From Adineta steineri (Eukaryota > Rotifera > Eurotatoria > Adinetida > Adinetidae), in NCBI GenBank assembly GCA_905250115.1, contig CAJNOI010000030.1:46377-110376 (forward strand): a DNA stretch of 64,000 nucleotides, in the 5' to 3' direction. The notes under the pieces are model-generated. The model was not told where the DNA came from. It made no database searches and was given only the letters and a program-made list of their open reading frames with translations. Made by a program: the position numbers and the translations under genes. Of this stretch, positions 50,908 through 64,000 are shown piece after piece; position 1 is the stretch's first letter; each line of letters begins with the position of its first letter.

Positions 50908-53900
50908 ATGAATTCACCTCCAGTTTCATCGGGTGCTGGTGGTTCACGTCGAGCACGTTATTCACGTTCACCATCAAGTGGTGGTATACCACCATCAAAA
51001 CGTTCGAAACCATCAAGTTTAGGTGATACTGGTAATAGTTCAGATCATCATCGACTTTATACATCAATTTGTGTAAAAAATATCAATCCAAAAATTCCTG
51101 ACCTTGGTAAATATTAATAATGAAAAAGAAATTTAAATAAAATCTCTTTCTTTCTTTCTTGTAGAAGTTCGAGAATTGTGTAATAAAAAATTTTCAAAAT
51201 ATGGTACAAATTCAGTTAAAATTTATTACAGAAATCAAGAACGTGTAGCATTTGTTAATTTTACTAATTGTGAAGATGCAAGAAAAGCACGTCATGCTAA
51301 AAGTGGTCTTATTTGGGAAAATATTCAAGTTGCTCTCGAACCGTAAGTTTTTATTAAATTTATTAACATATTTTTATTCAATTCTATTTTAATATGTAGT
51401 GTTTATTATCGTCGAACGGTTCCAGCTGAACAACCACTTAATCCTGGAAGTCCACGTGAACGTTCTCCACCATCACCAAAACGTCGTCCACGCCGTCCAT
51501 CACCAAGTCCACCACCGCCACCACCAGTTAGTTCACGAAGTCGACCACATCATACATCTTCACCACCTCGTTCTCGTCGGCATTATTCACCATATATTCC
51601 ATTACCACCAGATCTAGTTGATTATGCTGGAACAAAATCAAGTCGACATCGACATGGTTCATCACCATCATCGCCTCCACCACCACCACCGCCACCTCGA
51701 GCACGACGACGTAGTCGAAGTCGATCAATGTCAACATCACCTGTACCACATAAAAGTCGAGGAAAAACTGATGATCATGCTTTTAGTCGTACTGAATCTA
51801 ATGTTCAACATGAACCAACACGTACATTATTTGTTGGTAATCTTGAACGAGATATAAGAGAATCAAAATTAAAAGAAGTATTTGGTCGTTATGGAACAAT
51901 TGAAGAAAGTAAGATATTTAATTTAAAATAAATACTAATTGAATACGTTTTTTCTTCTCCTATAGTTGATCTTAAAGTTCCACAATCCTCATCAAAACGT
52001 GCTTATGCTTTTATTCAATATGAAAATATGGATATGGCTTATGAAGCACGACGGGCAATGGATGGACATTTTATTGGAAAAGCTGATTGCAAAATAGGAT
52101 ATGGTATGTATAAGAAGAATTTCCCTTCTTGAGATTTGCTTGCTTATTGTGGCTACATATACATTGTTAAGTATATATGCTTAATAATACGCATTTTTCT
52201 TTCTTTCTCTTGTCTGTTTTTGACCTATATCAATCTTATATTTTAGAAATTTCGATGTAAAATTTATATTAATTGTGTTATATATACACAATTTTAATTT
52301 GGCGTATTATAGCCATGATGCATTTGCGTTTGAGAGGTCCTTATATATTAAAAATAAGAAACAGAAACGTATTCGGATAGGAAATAAATCATATAAAATT
52401 TTATATTTGATTATAAATGATGATATAATTTCCAATGATACATACATACATACATACATACATATATTTGACAAAAACAAAATGTGTAATAGAGATGCAA
52501 TTTTGGTCAAAATGTTTTTATTATATTTTATTTGATAATGGTGATATAATGTCATTCATTCATTCATTCATTCATTTAATTTTATGCAGATATAAATTCA
52601 ATTTTGGTCTATCCCTCATTCTTTCATTTCTTTGTCTCCTAAAATTCTTGCGCTTATTATCTCTTCCTAATATATCTTGGTCATTAAAATTTTTGATAAT
52701 AAAAGAAGTCTAATGATAATGATGAATGAAATTAATTAATTGGTAATATAATTTTGGCTGATATACTTTTACTATGCGTTTCATAGAAACATTTTCTTCT
52801 TTTCATTTATTACTATATATATCCATATATTAAAATGATATCTATTCATTGATTACAATGATAGAGAGTTAGCAAAATTCTTTTTTTGTTTCTCTTTATT
52901 TTACATGTATATAATATTGGTCGATTGTGAAACATGAATTTATATGTCCAAAATGTATTATATTATAATATATTTCAGGCAAAATTGTACCAACCAATTG
53001 TCTTTGGGTAGGCAATATAGCAATCGATATGAAACGACGTGATCTTGAAGAAGCATTTACTCGTTATGGACCAATAAAATTATTTGAATTTTCTAATGGT
53101 GATCCAATAGCTGTTGTTTCATATAATGAAATTGAAGATGCAATTTCTGCACGTGTTAAAATGACTGGTGTAACAGAAATAGTTAATGGTAGAAAAATAC
53201 GAACTGAATCTGGTCAATCAGATTCAACACGTCGAGGTAAGAAATATTTTCAAAAGAAAAACAAAATTTTCTTTTTCTTTTAATTAGCTGGTCTTCGTAT
53301 TGATTATCTTGATCGACCAACTGCTCGACGTTTTGTTATTGTTCGTCCACAAGATAATACAACAAAACCGCGAACATCTCGATCATCATCGGCTTCCTCA
53401 GCTTCATCCGTACATTCACGAACATCAAAAGATCGTGTACGTTCTGTATCTCATGATGATCAACAAGAAAATAATACAAATAAAAATTCTAAAAGACAAT
53501 CATCACGTTCACGCTCGCGTTCACCACTTACACCACCACCGCCAGCACCCACAAGTAAACGACGAAGTCCAAGTCCACCTACAGCTGGTCAGACATTTTA
53601 CGGTCCATATGGTTCGTATTTATCATCCGATGATACAAATAATATTAATAATATAAGTGATTTAATGACATTTTGTGAAAAATTAAATACACCCGTATTA
53701 AAAAATAATACAAATTCATCGACTGCTTATCCTGTTCAATTTATACTTAAATCACATGCATATGATGCACGTATGCATTTTCTTGCTGGAAGTCCGAATC
53801 TTGCAAATACTATTCTTGGTAAAGAAAGAAATTTTATTGATTTATTTTATAAAAATATTTTATTTTCTATCTAGGTCAATTAGGTAATCAAACAGATAAG

Positions 53901-54584
53901 AAGAAAGAATTAAAAGTAACTCAACGACTTCGTCTTGATCAACATAAACTTGATGATCTTGAAAAAAAACTTCGTACAAGTGTTACAAATGCATTATCAA
54001 ATACGAATAGTAATGGGCAATCAACATCATCAACTAGCCGAAAACAACGTAGTCCTGCTGATCAAACCAATTTTGCAGTTTTAATTACATCACCAAAAGC
54101 AAATCTTTCGAATACGAATTCATCAAAACAACGTAAATCCAATGGAAAAGGAGGTTCACCAAATCAACCATCTTCTTCCGATGAAAATGATGATCGATTA
54201 CAAGCAAAAAAAAATATGGAAGAAGATGATGATTCATCACTTTCACGTTTAATTTCTTATCTTGCTGCGTATGTATTAAAAACATTAGAGGAATCAAACT
54301 ACTGAATATCTTTAATGACTATTATTTAATCTATTTTTAGCAAAGAAGCAGCCGGTGTGATATCAGTTCCACTTCATTCAAATTCCAACAATAAAAATGA
54401 TAATTCCAATGATCAAGAATCAGCTGTCTTACATATATTTCCACCGTGTCACTTTAGTAAAAAACTTTTAAAAGTTGTATGTCCATCAATTAGTTTTTCA
54501 AATGGTCCACGTACACCACCATCACGACCAACAACCACGCTTACCGATGAACATCTAATGGTCGTGATTGTAAACCACGAATAA
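50908..54584 (+). CDS. Spen family RNA-binding protein (RBM15-like): three RRMs and SPOC
   Basis: RBM15/Spen proteins bind RNA and recruit effectors through SPOC; RBM15 guides the m6A methyltransferase complex in the nucleus. Eight exons (50908-51106, 51165-51342, 51400-51908, 51966-52103, 52979-53236, 53288-53818, 53875-54268, 54341-54584) join in frame to 816 residues. RRM1 starts at TSICVKNINPKIPDLE (about 50). A Pro/Ser/Arg-rich linker with PPPPPP runs and RRRSRSRSMS leads to RRM2 (RTLFVGNLERDI, RNP1-like RAYAFIQYE, about 262-342). RRM3 follows (NCLWVGNIAIDMKRRDLEEA, about 347-427), then an RS-rich linker. The C-terminal SPOC domain shows PVQFILKSHAYDARMHFLAG, VTQRLRLDQHKLDDLEKKL, KEAAGVISVP and LHIFPPCHFSKKLL. 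The 875-bp intron within the RRM2-RRM3 region contains two microsatellites. Confidence 0.93.
52438..52466. repeat. (ATAC)n microsatellite
   Basis: About six tandem ATAC units inside the long RBM15-like intron. Confidence 0.85.
52553..52577. repeat. (CATT)n microsatellite
   Basis: About six tandem CATT units, roughly 90 bp beyond the ATAC run in the same intron. Confidence 0.85.
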
Positions 54585-57500
54585 ATAAATGATAAATATC
54601 TGTTAAGAACAGTACATAAACGAGAAAAAAAAAGAATTTCAAATTATTGTACTATCATAAACGAAATTTGTGATTTTGATTAATACAAAATCGATGAACA
54701 TCTTGATTTTATATATTCGATAGTTCGATTTTCAATACACTGTGTATCCGAGAATAAAACATCGTTTATTATTATTCAGTTTGTTTACTCCTTAATCTAG
54801 AAGCTAATATAAAGCTTTGTACATTTTGTTCTGTTTTTTTTGGTTCGTTTGCTTTGTTTGTTCTTTTGTCTAGTTTACACGTGGTTAAAACATAAATGAT
54901 GTTATTTCTATTTGTTTTGCGTGCACACGAGTGTGTTGTATTGTATTGTGTTCATGATCATGCTCTTCTTTTTTTTTTCTTCTTTTACTGAAACATGAAA
55001 AATTCGAATCTATATATCATATTTTTATTTACTTACAATGATATTAATCAATTTCATAAATTCTATAAGACTCTTTGAAAATCAACTATTATTTATTAGC
55101 AAGTCATATTTTGTTAAATTACAAATCGTATTTATTTACTATTTTAAAACGAAGTTATCTGTAAACTAAATTCGCTCATTTATAATATCATTTGGAACAG
55201 TACTGAAAACATGCTGGTGAAGTCAAGTCAAAAAATGTATACACACGCAGATGTTTTATTCACTTCGGTTTTGATTTGTAGATTAAAATGCATTGAAAAA
55301 TTTCAAATCAAATGTGAGACTTTGAAATTCATAAGACAATTTTTTCTCAACTGGTATACAGAATGAAACCACTAAATGTTGATCTTTTTATAAACGTATG
55401 ACTCGACTTAGAATTAACTTGAATCAAAAAGTCTCTGACTTGCCTATTTCTGCTTTATACTTGAACAGTGATTGAAGATATAGTTATATGAATTGAATCG
55501 ATCTTCTTATGCGGCTACAAACCCCACGTTTCAGTTGCATTAATAGTAAGGATATATTTCCTTCGTATAGATCTTGTGGCAGATAGTCGGATTAAGATTT
55601 CATTAACATCAACAGATATTCTCTAACTTTAAATAACAAAAATGAAAAATATTATTTAAACTTATTTATTTCATTCAAAATTTGTTCATATCAAGCATAT
55701 ATATATATATATCGAATTCTTGGAACGATTGTTTTAATAAAAACTTTAAGAAGACATTATAAGTAGTATTTTTTATTGATTATCTGTTGCCAAGTGTATT
55801 GATTATCTTTTAGAAACAAAAGTGAGAAGAAATAATGATGTAAACGTAAATGATCAGAAAATTAAACAAAAAAATCTTTGTAAAAAAGATATAATAAATA
55901 TCTTTTATTTAGAAAAACTTTGCTTACATCTTAATGTTTTTCGATCGATACTACTAGCTAAATCTGAATATATTGAACTCCGTATCCATGTTAAAGATAG
56001 TTATTATCAATTTTCTTGCAAGAAAAAAATACAGACGTTTGATCGAGAACTAGGATCAGTACGTAATGTTCACTTTCAATAACAATCTTATTGTATGTAA
56101 AAAGTACAAAATGCTATATGAATTATGTTGTTCATTATCTTTGTCCATACAGAGTTTAAATTGTCGATATTAGATGAACTCATGTGATGAATTAGTGTCT
56201 CCTATATTTTGCAAGTACATCAATTTGACTTCATTCTATTACAATCATGAATGCTGAGAATTTCGTGAAAACCTTAAAATCGTTAATTCGAAACTGTATT
56301 TGAAGATTTTTACAAACTAATCTAAAATATTTAAATAATAAAGAAAATTTTAACTGTAGTAAAACTTGTTTATTAGAATTTTGATAAATCAATTTCACTC
56401 ATATTTAGTAATCTTGTATTTTAAATAAAAACAAATGAAATTTTAGATACTTTCGAATACCTGGACATAAAGTAATTAATATTTTTATTTTGAACAACTT
56501 CTGAAGCACTTCACAATGTAAGTTTTATAAGTGTTTTATGTAGGATGACTGTCTACATAAACAATTTAAGACTTCAACTGAGTATCATTTCTATATTTTG
56601 CTTTAAATAAAATGCTACATTACACATAAATGTAAGTTGAAATTCTAAACGGTATTAGTTATTTCTCATAATTAATATTAAATTATTAGACGTCATATTA
56701 AGACTAATTTTTGAATAACTTGAAGTAGTCAGTGTACCAGATATTACTGACAGATCATGCGATCTATATAGACTGTAAACATTGCGTATATAATAATATT
56801 TTTACTGAATCTTCTCTTTTCATATAATAGACATCAACATTTTCCAGGTTATTTCCTGTCTAATTAATGAAATAAGACCTATTTCAGTCAACAAAATCTA
56901 AGTAGATACATTATTCAAACACATATATGTGGAGAAAAATAGAGCGTGAATAGTTTTGAGAAAGATTGAAATTATGCTAACAATTCAAAACGAATTTTCT
57001 AAGATGTATTAAAGTAGAAATTCAATTTATACTGATAATGACTCACATAGTAAAGTGTACCAAATTATTTTAATGAATAATCGATTAACATATACTATTC
57101 TCATACAATAGAAACATCGTGTTATAGACAATTATTTGTCATTATCTATTCATTATGAATATTCTAGAAGGTTTTTATCAATCATTTAAGCAAATATTAT
57201 TTCCTATTCATAGACTATTACATTTTATTGTGTCATAATATTTATGATTCATATTTTCAGTTTAATAAATTTAACTAACGATCCATTATGACATTAAAAT
57301 GCGTCTAGGTAATAATATGATTTATTTTTTCAAGCGTTACATTATGGTATGACGTTGTAAGAATTTTTTTCAATCAACTTAAAATAGTTGCACTTTTTTA
57401 CGTCATCATATTGATCATTCAACAAAATTTTTATTTTCTTCTTTCCAAAGAAAATAAAATCTACTATGCCTTTTTTATCTCTTATTTATGCAATTTTTGT

Positions 57501-59098
57501 TTTTGATGAAAAGAAAAAAACATTCAAGACTGACGACAAAATTATATGTTGCCGGCTTCTTTTTGCTAACAATTTTGAGTGTGTACTTTATTTTAAAAAT
57601 AGAACTTGTAATTATATGACCACATGTTAGATAAAAAGAAGGTTTCCTAGCCACCCACTTGTCTTTATGTATTAAACAATAATAATTAACTGTGGTGACT
57701 TTGTACTTCGAATAAAGAATTTGAATAAAACAAAAAGATGACATAGATCTAGGAAAAGTTCATTTTTAATAAATTGTGTTGATGAATAAAGAAAATACTT
57801 TGAAAACAAGTTTATACTTTAATTCAATGTGACAAATACTCATTACATATAATCAAATTTTTCTTCATATATCACAAAATGAGAAATGTCATAAAATAAA
57901 ATTTCTATTATACACATATATCAATATCGAAAACAACAGTTGAATTATATATGATAAGACAATCATATATTAATCATAAAATATATAAAAAATCACACAG
58001 TAATATGCGCGACATGACATGATATTTTTTTCAGTAAATGAATGATGACGTCAATGTATTTCCGTAGCTGTTAGCTAAAAGATATTACTTGCGTGGATTC
58101 TATTCTTTAATAATAAATAAAAGAATTCTTCTAGAAACAGCAAAAAATAATGTGACATGTTATATAATTCTTTTTATTTCGATTGCTTTATCTACGAATA
58201 ATTATTAAGTCCAACCAAAACTATTTAATTAATTTTCGATGTATCATTCAAGTGAACAGATGTTGATATTCTTTAAATAAATGTTTGCTTACCAGATGCT
58301 TATTTATTTTCATAAAAAATATATTCCTGCTGTTCTATATATTTTTAATTTTATGAGAAAATATCATATTAACCATTTGATGGATTGTTGAAATATTTTC
58401 AACGTTAAATTTGTCATTAAAAACTTATTGAGACAGACAGATAATTAAACATAAAATTGTTATATGACTCTTAGAAAATGAGACATATGACAAGTAACAA
58501 GCAATTAGTAAAAAGATATTCTTTTCGAATAATTAACTTTTTTTTTAATTATTTTTAGTAAGATAAGAATTACAGACAAAAAAAAATAAAACTTGACCAT
58601 AGATAATGCTATATTTACTAACCTTATGCGTTATCAATCGAATAAATATGTATTTTTAGATAAAGCCCACATAGGAAACATTTTTGGTTGTTTTTTTTAT
58701 GTGCTTTTTTTATTGACATTGAAAAAGTCATAAGATTTGACAACAAAAAAGAGAAAAATAAAAGAAACGAGTTCACCGGTTAGATCGCGCGCGCAATTTT
58801 GTCTTTAAAAGTTACTAACAACATCAATAACAAAAGCAGATTACAGACAATAAGCTAGTGTAGATGAATATGAATAAGAGCACACCAAAAAAAAAGAAGA
58901 AGAAAAAGAAACGAAAAGATATAAGTTCGAGAAGCGCCCGGCTTATCGAATGAAACAAATAATTATATATATTATATGAGAACAGACCTGCTGTAACAAA
59001 GTCAAAAATAAAATGAGAAACAAAAGCGATTATAGTTCTTGCGCGATCTTAAAATGTTATTTTCTTTTCAAGCAACAACCCATCACACTTTCTTCAAT
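54585..59098. other. Long intergenic stretch between convergent genes
   Basis: About 4.5 kb with no supported gene. Open frames at 55822-56082 and 57475-57744 are Lys/Ile/Phe-rich with no family features. Two small GC islands stand out near the 3' end of the NPAS4-like gene: GATCGCGCGCGCAA at about 58784-58797 and GCGCGATC at about 59041-59048. No RNA gene seen. Confidence 0.45.
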
Positions 59099-61184
59099 CT
59101 AGAAATCATTTATTAATGCGTCAATACTTGCTAATTCTTGTTCAAGTTGACATTTCATATATGTATCATCGACTGTTTTTGTTGTCCAGTATTGCATGTT
59201 GGTATCTGCTGAATATTGATCATATTCATATTGAAATAATTGCGATGATTCATTATCGAATATGAATGGTGCAACTGCATTTGAAAGTGATCGAGTGAAT
59301 GGCGACGGGTGTTGTTGGTGGAAAAAGTCATTGCTGTTGCTGCCATTGTCGAACATAAGGAGACCCATGGAGAGTGATGGACTATGGGCCATGATGGTTT
59401 CTTCGCTCGTCTTTGGCATTGATGGTGAGACTAATTTAAAATATAATAGAAATTAATATTTATGATAAACAAAAAACTCTCATGATGCGCACCCAAATTT
59501 ACTTGTTCGACTTTGATTGGTGCATAGATTGGTTCAGTATCTGCATGAATATATTTAATATATTCATTTCGCATTGATGGACTATTAAATCGAGAAAGAA
59601 AGTATATAATACAACTTCTTAGAAGAAAAAAAACTTACTCGATTAATTGAGCATCAAATGAATATTTAATTGTTTTAGCTCGTCGTTCACGAGTTGGTCG
59701 TATTTGACAAAAGAATGTCAAACGATTTTCACCATTTTGTGCATATACATCGAATACTTCACTAATAATTTTTGGTGTACGTTCATTTTGAACTAAAAAA
59801 ATAAAAATTTGTCTCTATTTTTTTTCCTTCAAATTAATATCAATTATTTACAGTGGACACGTCGAATAGTTTCGAATTTTTCCAAATCATCTCGTACTAA
59901 ATATCGACCAAACCAATTTCCAATCATTTCATTTCTTGAATAACCAAGTATATCTTTCATACTAAGAAAATAAAATATTTTTAAATAGAAAATTCTTAGG
60001 TAAACAACTTACTTTGATGATACTGTACTAACAGTCATATCATCATTTAATGTAATTTTAACCATTGTATTAGCCATTAAAGTTGTTTGCGATGAACTCG
60101 TTTCATTTGTTGTACAAGAAACTAAAGCTTGACAACGAGCAACAAATAAACGATCATAACATGAATCATGACATGTATAGAAATGGCCTGCCATTGTAAT
60201 TGTCTAGATAATTATATATATATTAAATTAGAAAAAAATAAATATATATTTTTTGTTTTCTTACTTTGATATCTTCACGTGTTCGACTAGGACGTTTACC
60301 TTTAGGTAAACGAAAAGTACAAACAAGTTGATGTTCTTCACCTGCCAAGTCATCTGTCGAATCAAGAATGGACTGTAATCGTTTGCCATCAGTTTCATCA
60401 AGACATTCATAGAGATTCATACATTGGGTATATAATGAACGCTAAAGGAAGATTAGTCTTTTCTTTTTTTTTCTGTATAAGTTCATAAACATTATCTTAC
60501 CATTGTTTTTCCTAAATGCTGTTCAACTTCATCGCTCATAGCGACGATACGACCATCATTACGAAGTACAAGAACAAATTCACGATTATTAATATTTGTT
60601 TGAATACCTCGTACAAGTTCAATATCGCCTAGAATGATTAAAAATGTAAAATATTAATAAATAATAAGAAGAAAAAAAAGAAATTCTTTTACGTGAGTAT
60701 TTGTCACCATTTAAATATATGTCTTTGATTAAACGAGCATTTGTTAAACCTAAAATTTCATTTTTATTCTTTCGTCCACCTACACGTATAACTTCACGTT
60801 GACCAGGTCGTCGCACATATGTTGCATCATAAAGTTTATTGATTTCAACATTAGTATCATCTCGACGTTTTCGAAGTGGCTAAAATATATCAAATAATTA
60901 TATTATGCGTCAAAACACTCAGTACATTAGAGCAGATTATTAATACTTCATGTTATTTTAATTACAGAGTAGAGAAATATTGGACGACATTGTCGTCTTT
61001 TTCTTCTTTTTAATAAATTCTATAGAGTAAATAAAAATTAAAATGATGTAATTATTACCTTGGCATCATCATATTCTTCTTGATGTAGACCTAATTGAGA
61101 ATTGTAATATCCACATTCGTTTATCGTTCCAGCCGATAAATCAAAAAAATTTTGTTGTGTTTGACAATATTGTTGAATAGACAT
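59099..61184 (-). CDS. bHLH-PAS transcription factor, NPAS4/Dysfusion-like
   Basis: bHLH-PAS proteins bind DNA as dimers, usually with ARNT/Tango; NPAS4 is activity-induced in vertebrate neurons and its fly relative Dysfusion patterns trachea and joints. Nine exons (61059-61184, 60693-60879, 60501-60628, 60265-60441, 60013-60203, 59852-59961, 59639-59792, 59493-59581, 59099-59430) join in frame to 497 residues. A basic-helix start LRKRRDDTNVEINKLYDA (NPAS4: KARRDQINAEIRNLKEL) and a second helix KNEILGLTNARLIKDIYLN flank a long basic loop. PAS-A has GRIVAMSDEVEQHLGKTM and QCMNLYECLDETD (NPAS4: GKLLYLSESVSEHLGHSM, QGDSIYDIIDPAD). PAS-B has YSRNEMIGNWFGRYLVRDDL. The C-terminus is Ser/Asn/Gln-rich and ends with an acidic amphipathic LEQELASIDALINDF, a likely activation motif. 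The donor of exon 8 is a weak GTGCGC. Shorter than vertebrate NPAS4 (about 800). Confidence 0.85.
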
Positions 61185-63806
61185 GGTTTTATTTTGATAG
61201 AATTTTATTGAATTTTTGTAAGGGATAATCGCCTGCGATATAATATTAGGAGAAAGCTCTGCCGCCAGCAGCAGAGAACAACCTTTCGTTGATTACGTTT
61301 ACCGACAAATGATTGTCATAATAAGTATTACACTTCTCTCTCATATCTTTCTCTTTTTCTCTCATTTTTTTTTCTTGTTTTTGCGCTAAAGCCAATAAAC
61401 CTCGCATTATGCTTCTTGTTCTTTTTTTTTCTTCTTCTTTTTACATATTTCTAATAAGCATAATATATTTTTTTCTATCATGTGTTTTTTATGGACTTCC
61501 GTTTTTCTTTCTCGTCTCGTATTTCATTGGAGACAATTCTGGCAAGGTAGTCGAAAAAAAACAACTAAAAAAGTAAAGAAAGATATTAGTAGAATATTTT
61601 CTTCTCTCTTTTCTTCTTTACTAAGCATACAAGCATAAATATTTCATAGATGCTTATGTAAAGGTAACTCGGAAGAATAAAAAAAAGGAAAAAAAAGTTC
61701 TCCAACATTTACTATAATTACTTTCTCTCATTTGTTTCAAAGAAAAAAAATAAATATAAATACTAAGTCAAAATTTGACATAAAAAAGACTTGTCTTGAA
61801 AAGATGATTAAAAGTATAAATGTTCAATCTTTTTAATTGCTTGATTGATTGATTAATGAAAAATAATTTTTTTTATATATTTGCGTCATATTAACTAAAA
61901 ATCATGCAACATTGTTTAAAAGTAAATATTTTTATATTTGATAATATTATATGAACACCTGCCTAGATTATAATATATGTAGAAACAATGACGCACTAGA
62001 AATTACGAGAAAAAAACAAAATTCCAAAAACAGTAAATATTTAACGATATTGGAAGTTAATTGAATCATCCATTTAATTTCCTTAAGTAAAAAAATAGAA
62101 TACATGAAATTCAGTGCTTTAAAAAGAAAAATCTTGCTGTACTTTATATTAGTTCTTTTAGAATATTTTCTCGATTGATTTTATAATAATTAAACTGATT
62201 ATATGAGTATATATAATCGTTAAAAAATATTTAAGAATTTATTGTATAAAATCTAAAAACGTAAATATATATATATTAACAAATATTTTTTAGGTACACA
62301 TGGGTATGTGAACGGCAACAAATTGTTAGCAATTTCTTCCGTATACTTCTTAATCCGAATGGTTTTTTTTTGATAAATTGTGCTATTAAAAAGAATTTGT
62401 AAATGCATTTTTACAATTGATTACATTCATAAATGAGAATTGAAATCGAGCATAAAATTCAACATAGAACTATTTACACTCAAAATAGAAACCTTAAATA
62501 TATTAATTGAATGCCTATAGTTCGGAAGTACTTTTAATCAACATTTTTTATTGTTATGTTGTAGGAAAAAACAAGAAATCAATTTATATTATTTTCTAAT
62601 AGATTATTGAATGTACCTTTTGATTTTTATTATGTAAATAACTGTTTTTTATCCTCGAAATATATTAATGATTTATAAATATTCTATTTCACAGTGTCAG
62701 ACATTCTAATTGTGCTCATTATATTTATGTCAAGACAAGTCGGAAATACTGTCTATCTATACTTTCTTCTATTTATAAAATTTAGTTTAATTTTATTGTG
62801 GTCTGGAATCATCGTAAATATCTCTGACATACGATATTTTTAGTGATGAAAAAAAATAAAATAAAATTCTTTTTTTTATATTATGCAAAACACTTTTTGA
62901 TTGAAATATGAGTAACTGCAGATCAATCTAGTCAAGTATATAATGATGTTTTTCTATTCGATACAATTTCTGCATGGGCAATTAATTTATATTGTGCATT
63001 TGACCTAGATTATGCCAAAAATAGTGCTTATATAGTTGCAGGTTAATTTATGTTTTTACACATCTCATCATACATATAGATATTTCTTTGATCTAAAACC
63101 TTGACGTTAGATTAAATTACTAATGCTGGAAGTTTTTTTTGTATTGTCAATTATAAGACTAGACGCGAGAGTTTCCGTATCAAACTAATAATATTAAAAC
63201 ATAGACTAATGTTGATATATTTTGATAACAATGCTGTATGTAAAAAATCTAAAGCCATTGGATGAATTAGAAAAATACAATTTAAACATGCCGTGATATG
63301 TAAATTCATAAAATATGAAGTATCGATTGCTTTTTTTAATTTTCCAAAAAATTAAAATTTTAGACTACCTTGCAGAATTTGATAAATTCATCTTTATTTT
63401 TGTAAAAGTAAAGAACAGTTAATTTGAAACTACTTAACCAATTCAACAAACTTTTCAATTGTTTTTTATGTAAAATAAAATCCATTAAATGAAAAATTAG
63501 AAAGACAAATATACTTGTTGTTTTTTTCAGTTAACTTTCCGAGCATTACTGAAAAATTAATTTGAATACATTCTTAATAAATTATATAGTATAGAAAACA
63601 AAGTCAAGAAATTGATGCCAAATGTTTTTCATACATTTTCTTTTCTTTTTTCAACGGATTATTTTTACATTTTTATTAAAACAAAAATGTTAAATAAGTT
63701 TTTCTTTCTTTCTATAGAGAATCAATAAATTTTGTTTATGCAAGTTGTCGAACAAGAAAAAGACAAAGATTCGTATAATTCGTTTCAAAAATGCAATTGA
63801 GTGAAA
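61185..63806. other. Intergenic, divergent promoters
   Basis: About 2.6 kb between the NPAS4-like start and the next plus-strand gene. Close to the NPAS4-like start is a small inverted repeat, CTCTGC/GCAGAG (about 61257-61276), in a local GC-rich patch. The remainder is AT-rich with long pyrimidine tracts near 61330-61450. No exon or RNA gene seen. Confidence 0.45.
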
Positions 63807-64000
63807 ATGTCGTTTAAAATCGACACGTGTAATGAAACAACTATTCTTAATAAATATGGATGGCATCTACGATGGCCTCGTCGTTGGATAATTACACTTG
63901 GAATAATATTACTTTCTCTTTCTATATACATAGCTGCTATGGAAATTGGTCATACAGTTTTCGATCTATATCGATCAACAGCATTTGGAGGTTTTATAAT
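63807..64000 (+). CDS. Membrane protein, N-terminal part only
   Basis: From ATG 63807 the frame stays open to the window end: MSFKIDTCNETTILNKYGWH, then LRWPRRW immediately before a hydrophobic helix (IITLGIILLSLSIYIAAMEI) and the start of a second hydrophobic stretch (AFGGFI). The pattern of a polar N-terminus, a WPRRW boundary and an EIG motif in the first helix recalls small four-helix MS4A/TMEM176-type proteins, but too little is present to assign it. Confidence 0.5.
   Translation, partial: MSFKIDTCNETTILNKYGWHLRWPRRWIITLGIILLSLSIYIAAMEIGHTVFDLYRSTAFGGFI

Noticed and set aside
51399-51857. Several His/Val-rich open frames on both strands
   Set aside because: They are out-of-frame readings of the Pro/Ser/Arg-rich linker of the Spen-family gene, whose spliced frame carries the RRM and SPOC motifs.
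59155-59346. Alternative frame MAATAMTFSTNNTRRHS in the last NPAS4-like exon
   Set aside because: It would follow from using a GTAAAT donor for the previous exon. The other frame has a more natural composition and an acidic amphipathic end, and is reached with a 61-62 bp intron using a GTGCGC donor.
1-64000. CRISPR arrays, bacterial-type operons, rRNA genes, viral genomes
   Set aside because: None seen on either strand; gene structure is eukaryotic throughout, and the only tandem array (37400-39960) has no repeat-spacer pattern.

Overview
The window looks like nuclear DNA of a small invertebrate, most likely a bdelloid rotifer (inference). It is very AT-rich. Nearly all genes are split by short GT-AG introns of about 48-75 bp, and the exon models below join in frame across every boundary. 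The genes are clear metazoan families (EFR3, TRIC channel, CD36, polycystin-1-like, Spen/RBM15, NPAS4-like) beside a cellular RNA-dependent RNA polymerase, a family known to be expanded in bdelloids. Two runs of exactly 10 N (3470-3479 and 41515-41524) are assembly gaps, and each cuts a gene.

Layout. 1-739 (-): 5' part of mitochondrial ribosomal protein L3. 1565-2160 (+): AIG2/gamma-glutamylcyclotransferase-like protein. 2938-3533 (+): unrecognised acidic protein broken by a gap. 5314-6631 (-): type I membrane protein with a Cys-rich ectodomain. 10218-10682 (-): 3' exons of an unrecognised gene. 10991-12841 (+): divergent seven-helix receptor. 12853-17146 (-): EFR3, 16 exons, with a large fold-back element in its last intron. 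17714-18126: two inverted-repeat elements. 18545-20631 (-): TRIC cation channel, lying 70 bp downstream of an intronless nitrilase-fold hydrolase (20702-21817, -) in what may be an operon. 24253-27455 (+): CD36/SCARB scavenger receptor, 13 exons. 30463-34295 (-): RNA-dependent RNA polymerase with an unusual C-terminal membrane anchor. 37400-39960: a decayed tandem array with a period of about 92 bp and roughly 27 copies. 41525-49952 (+): polycystin-1-like protein (REJ, GPS, PLAT, channel), 26 exons. 50908-54584 (+): Spen/RBM15-like RNA-binding protein. 59099-61184 (-): NPAS4/Dysfusion-like bHLH-PAS factor. 63807-64000 (+): start of a membrane protein.

The genes do not form one pathway. The only pair whose spacing suggests joint expression is hydrolase-TRIC. 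The most unusual items are the 92-bp array, the membrane-anchored polymerase, the candidate trans-spliced gene pair and several fold-back elements. All functional calls come from recognising motifs by eye; no database search was run.
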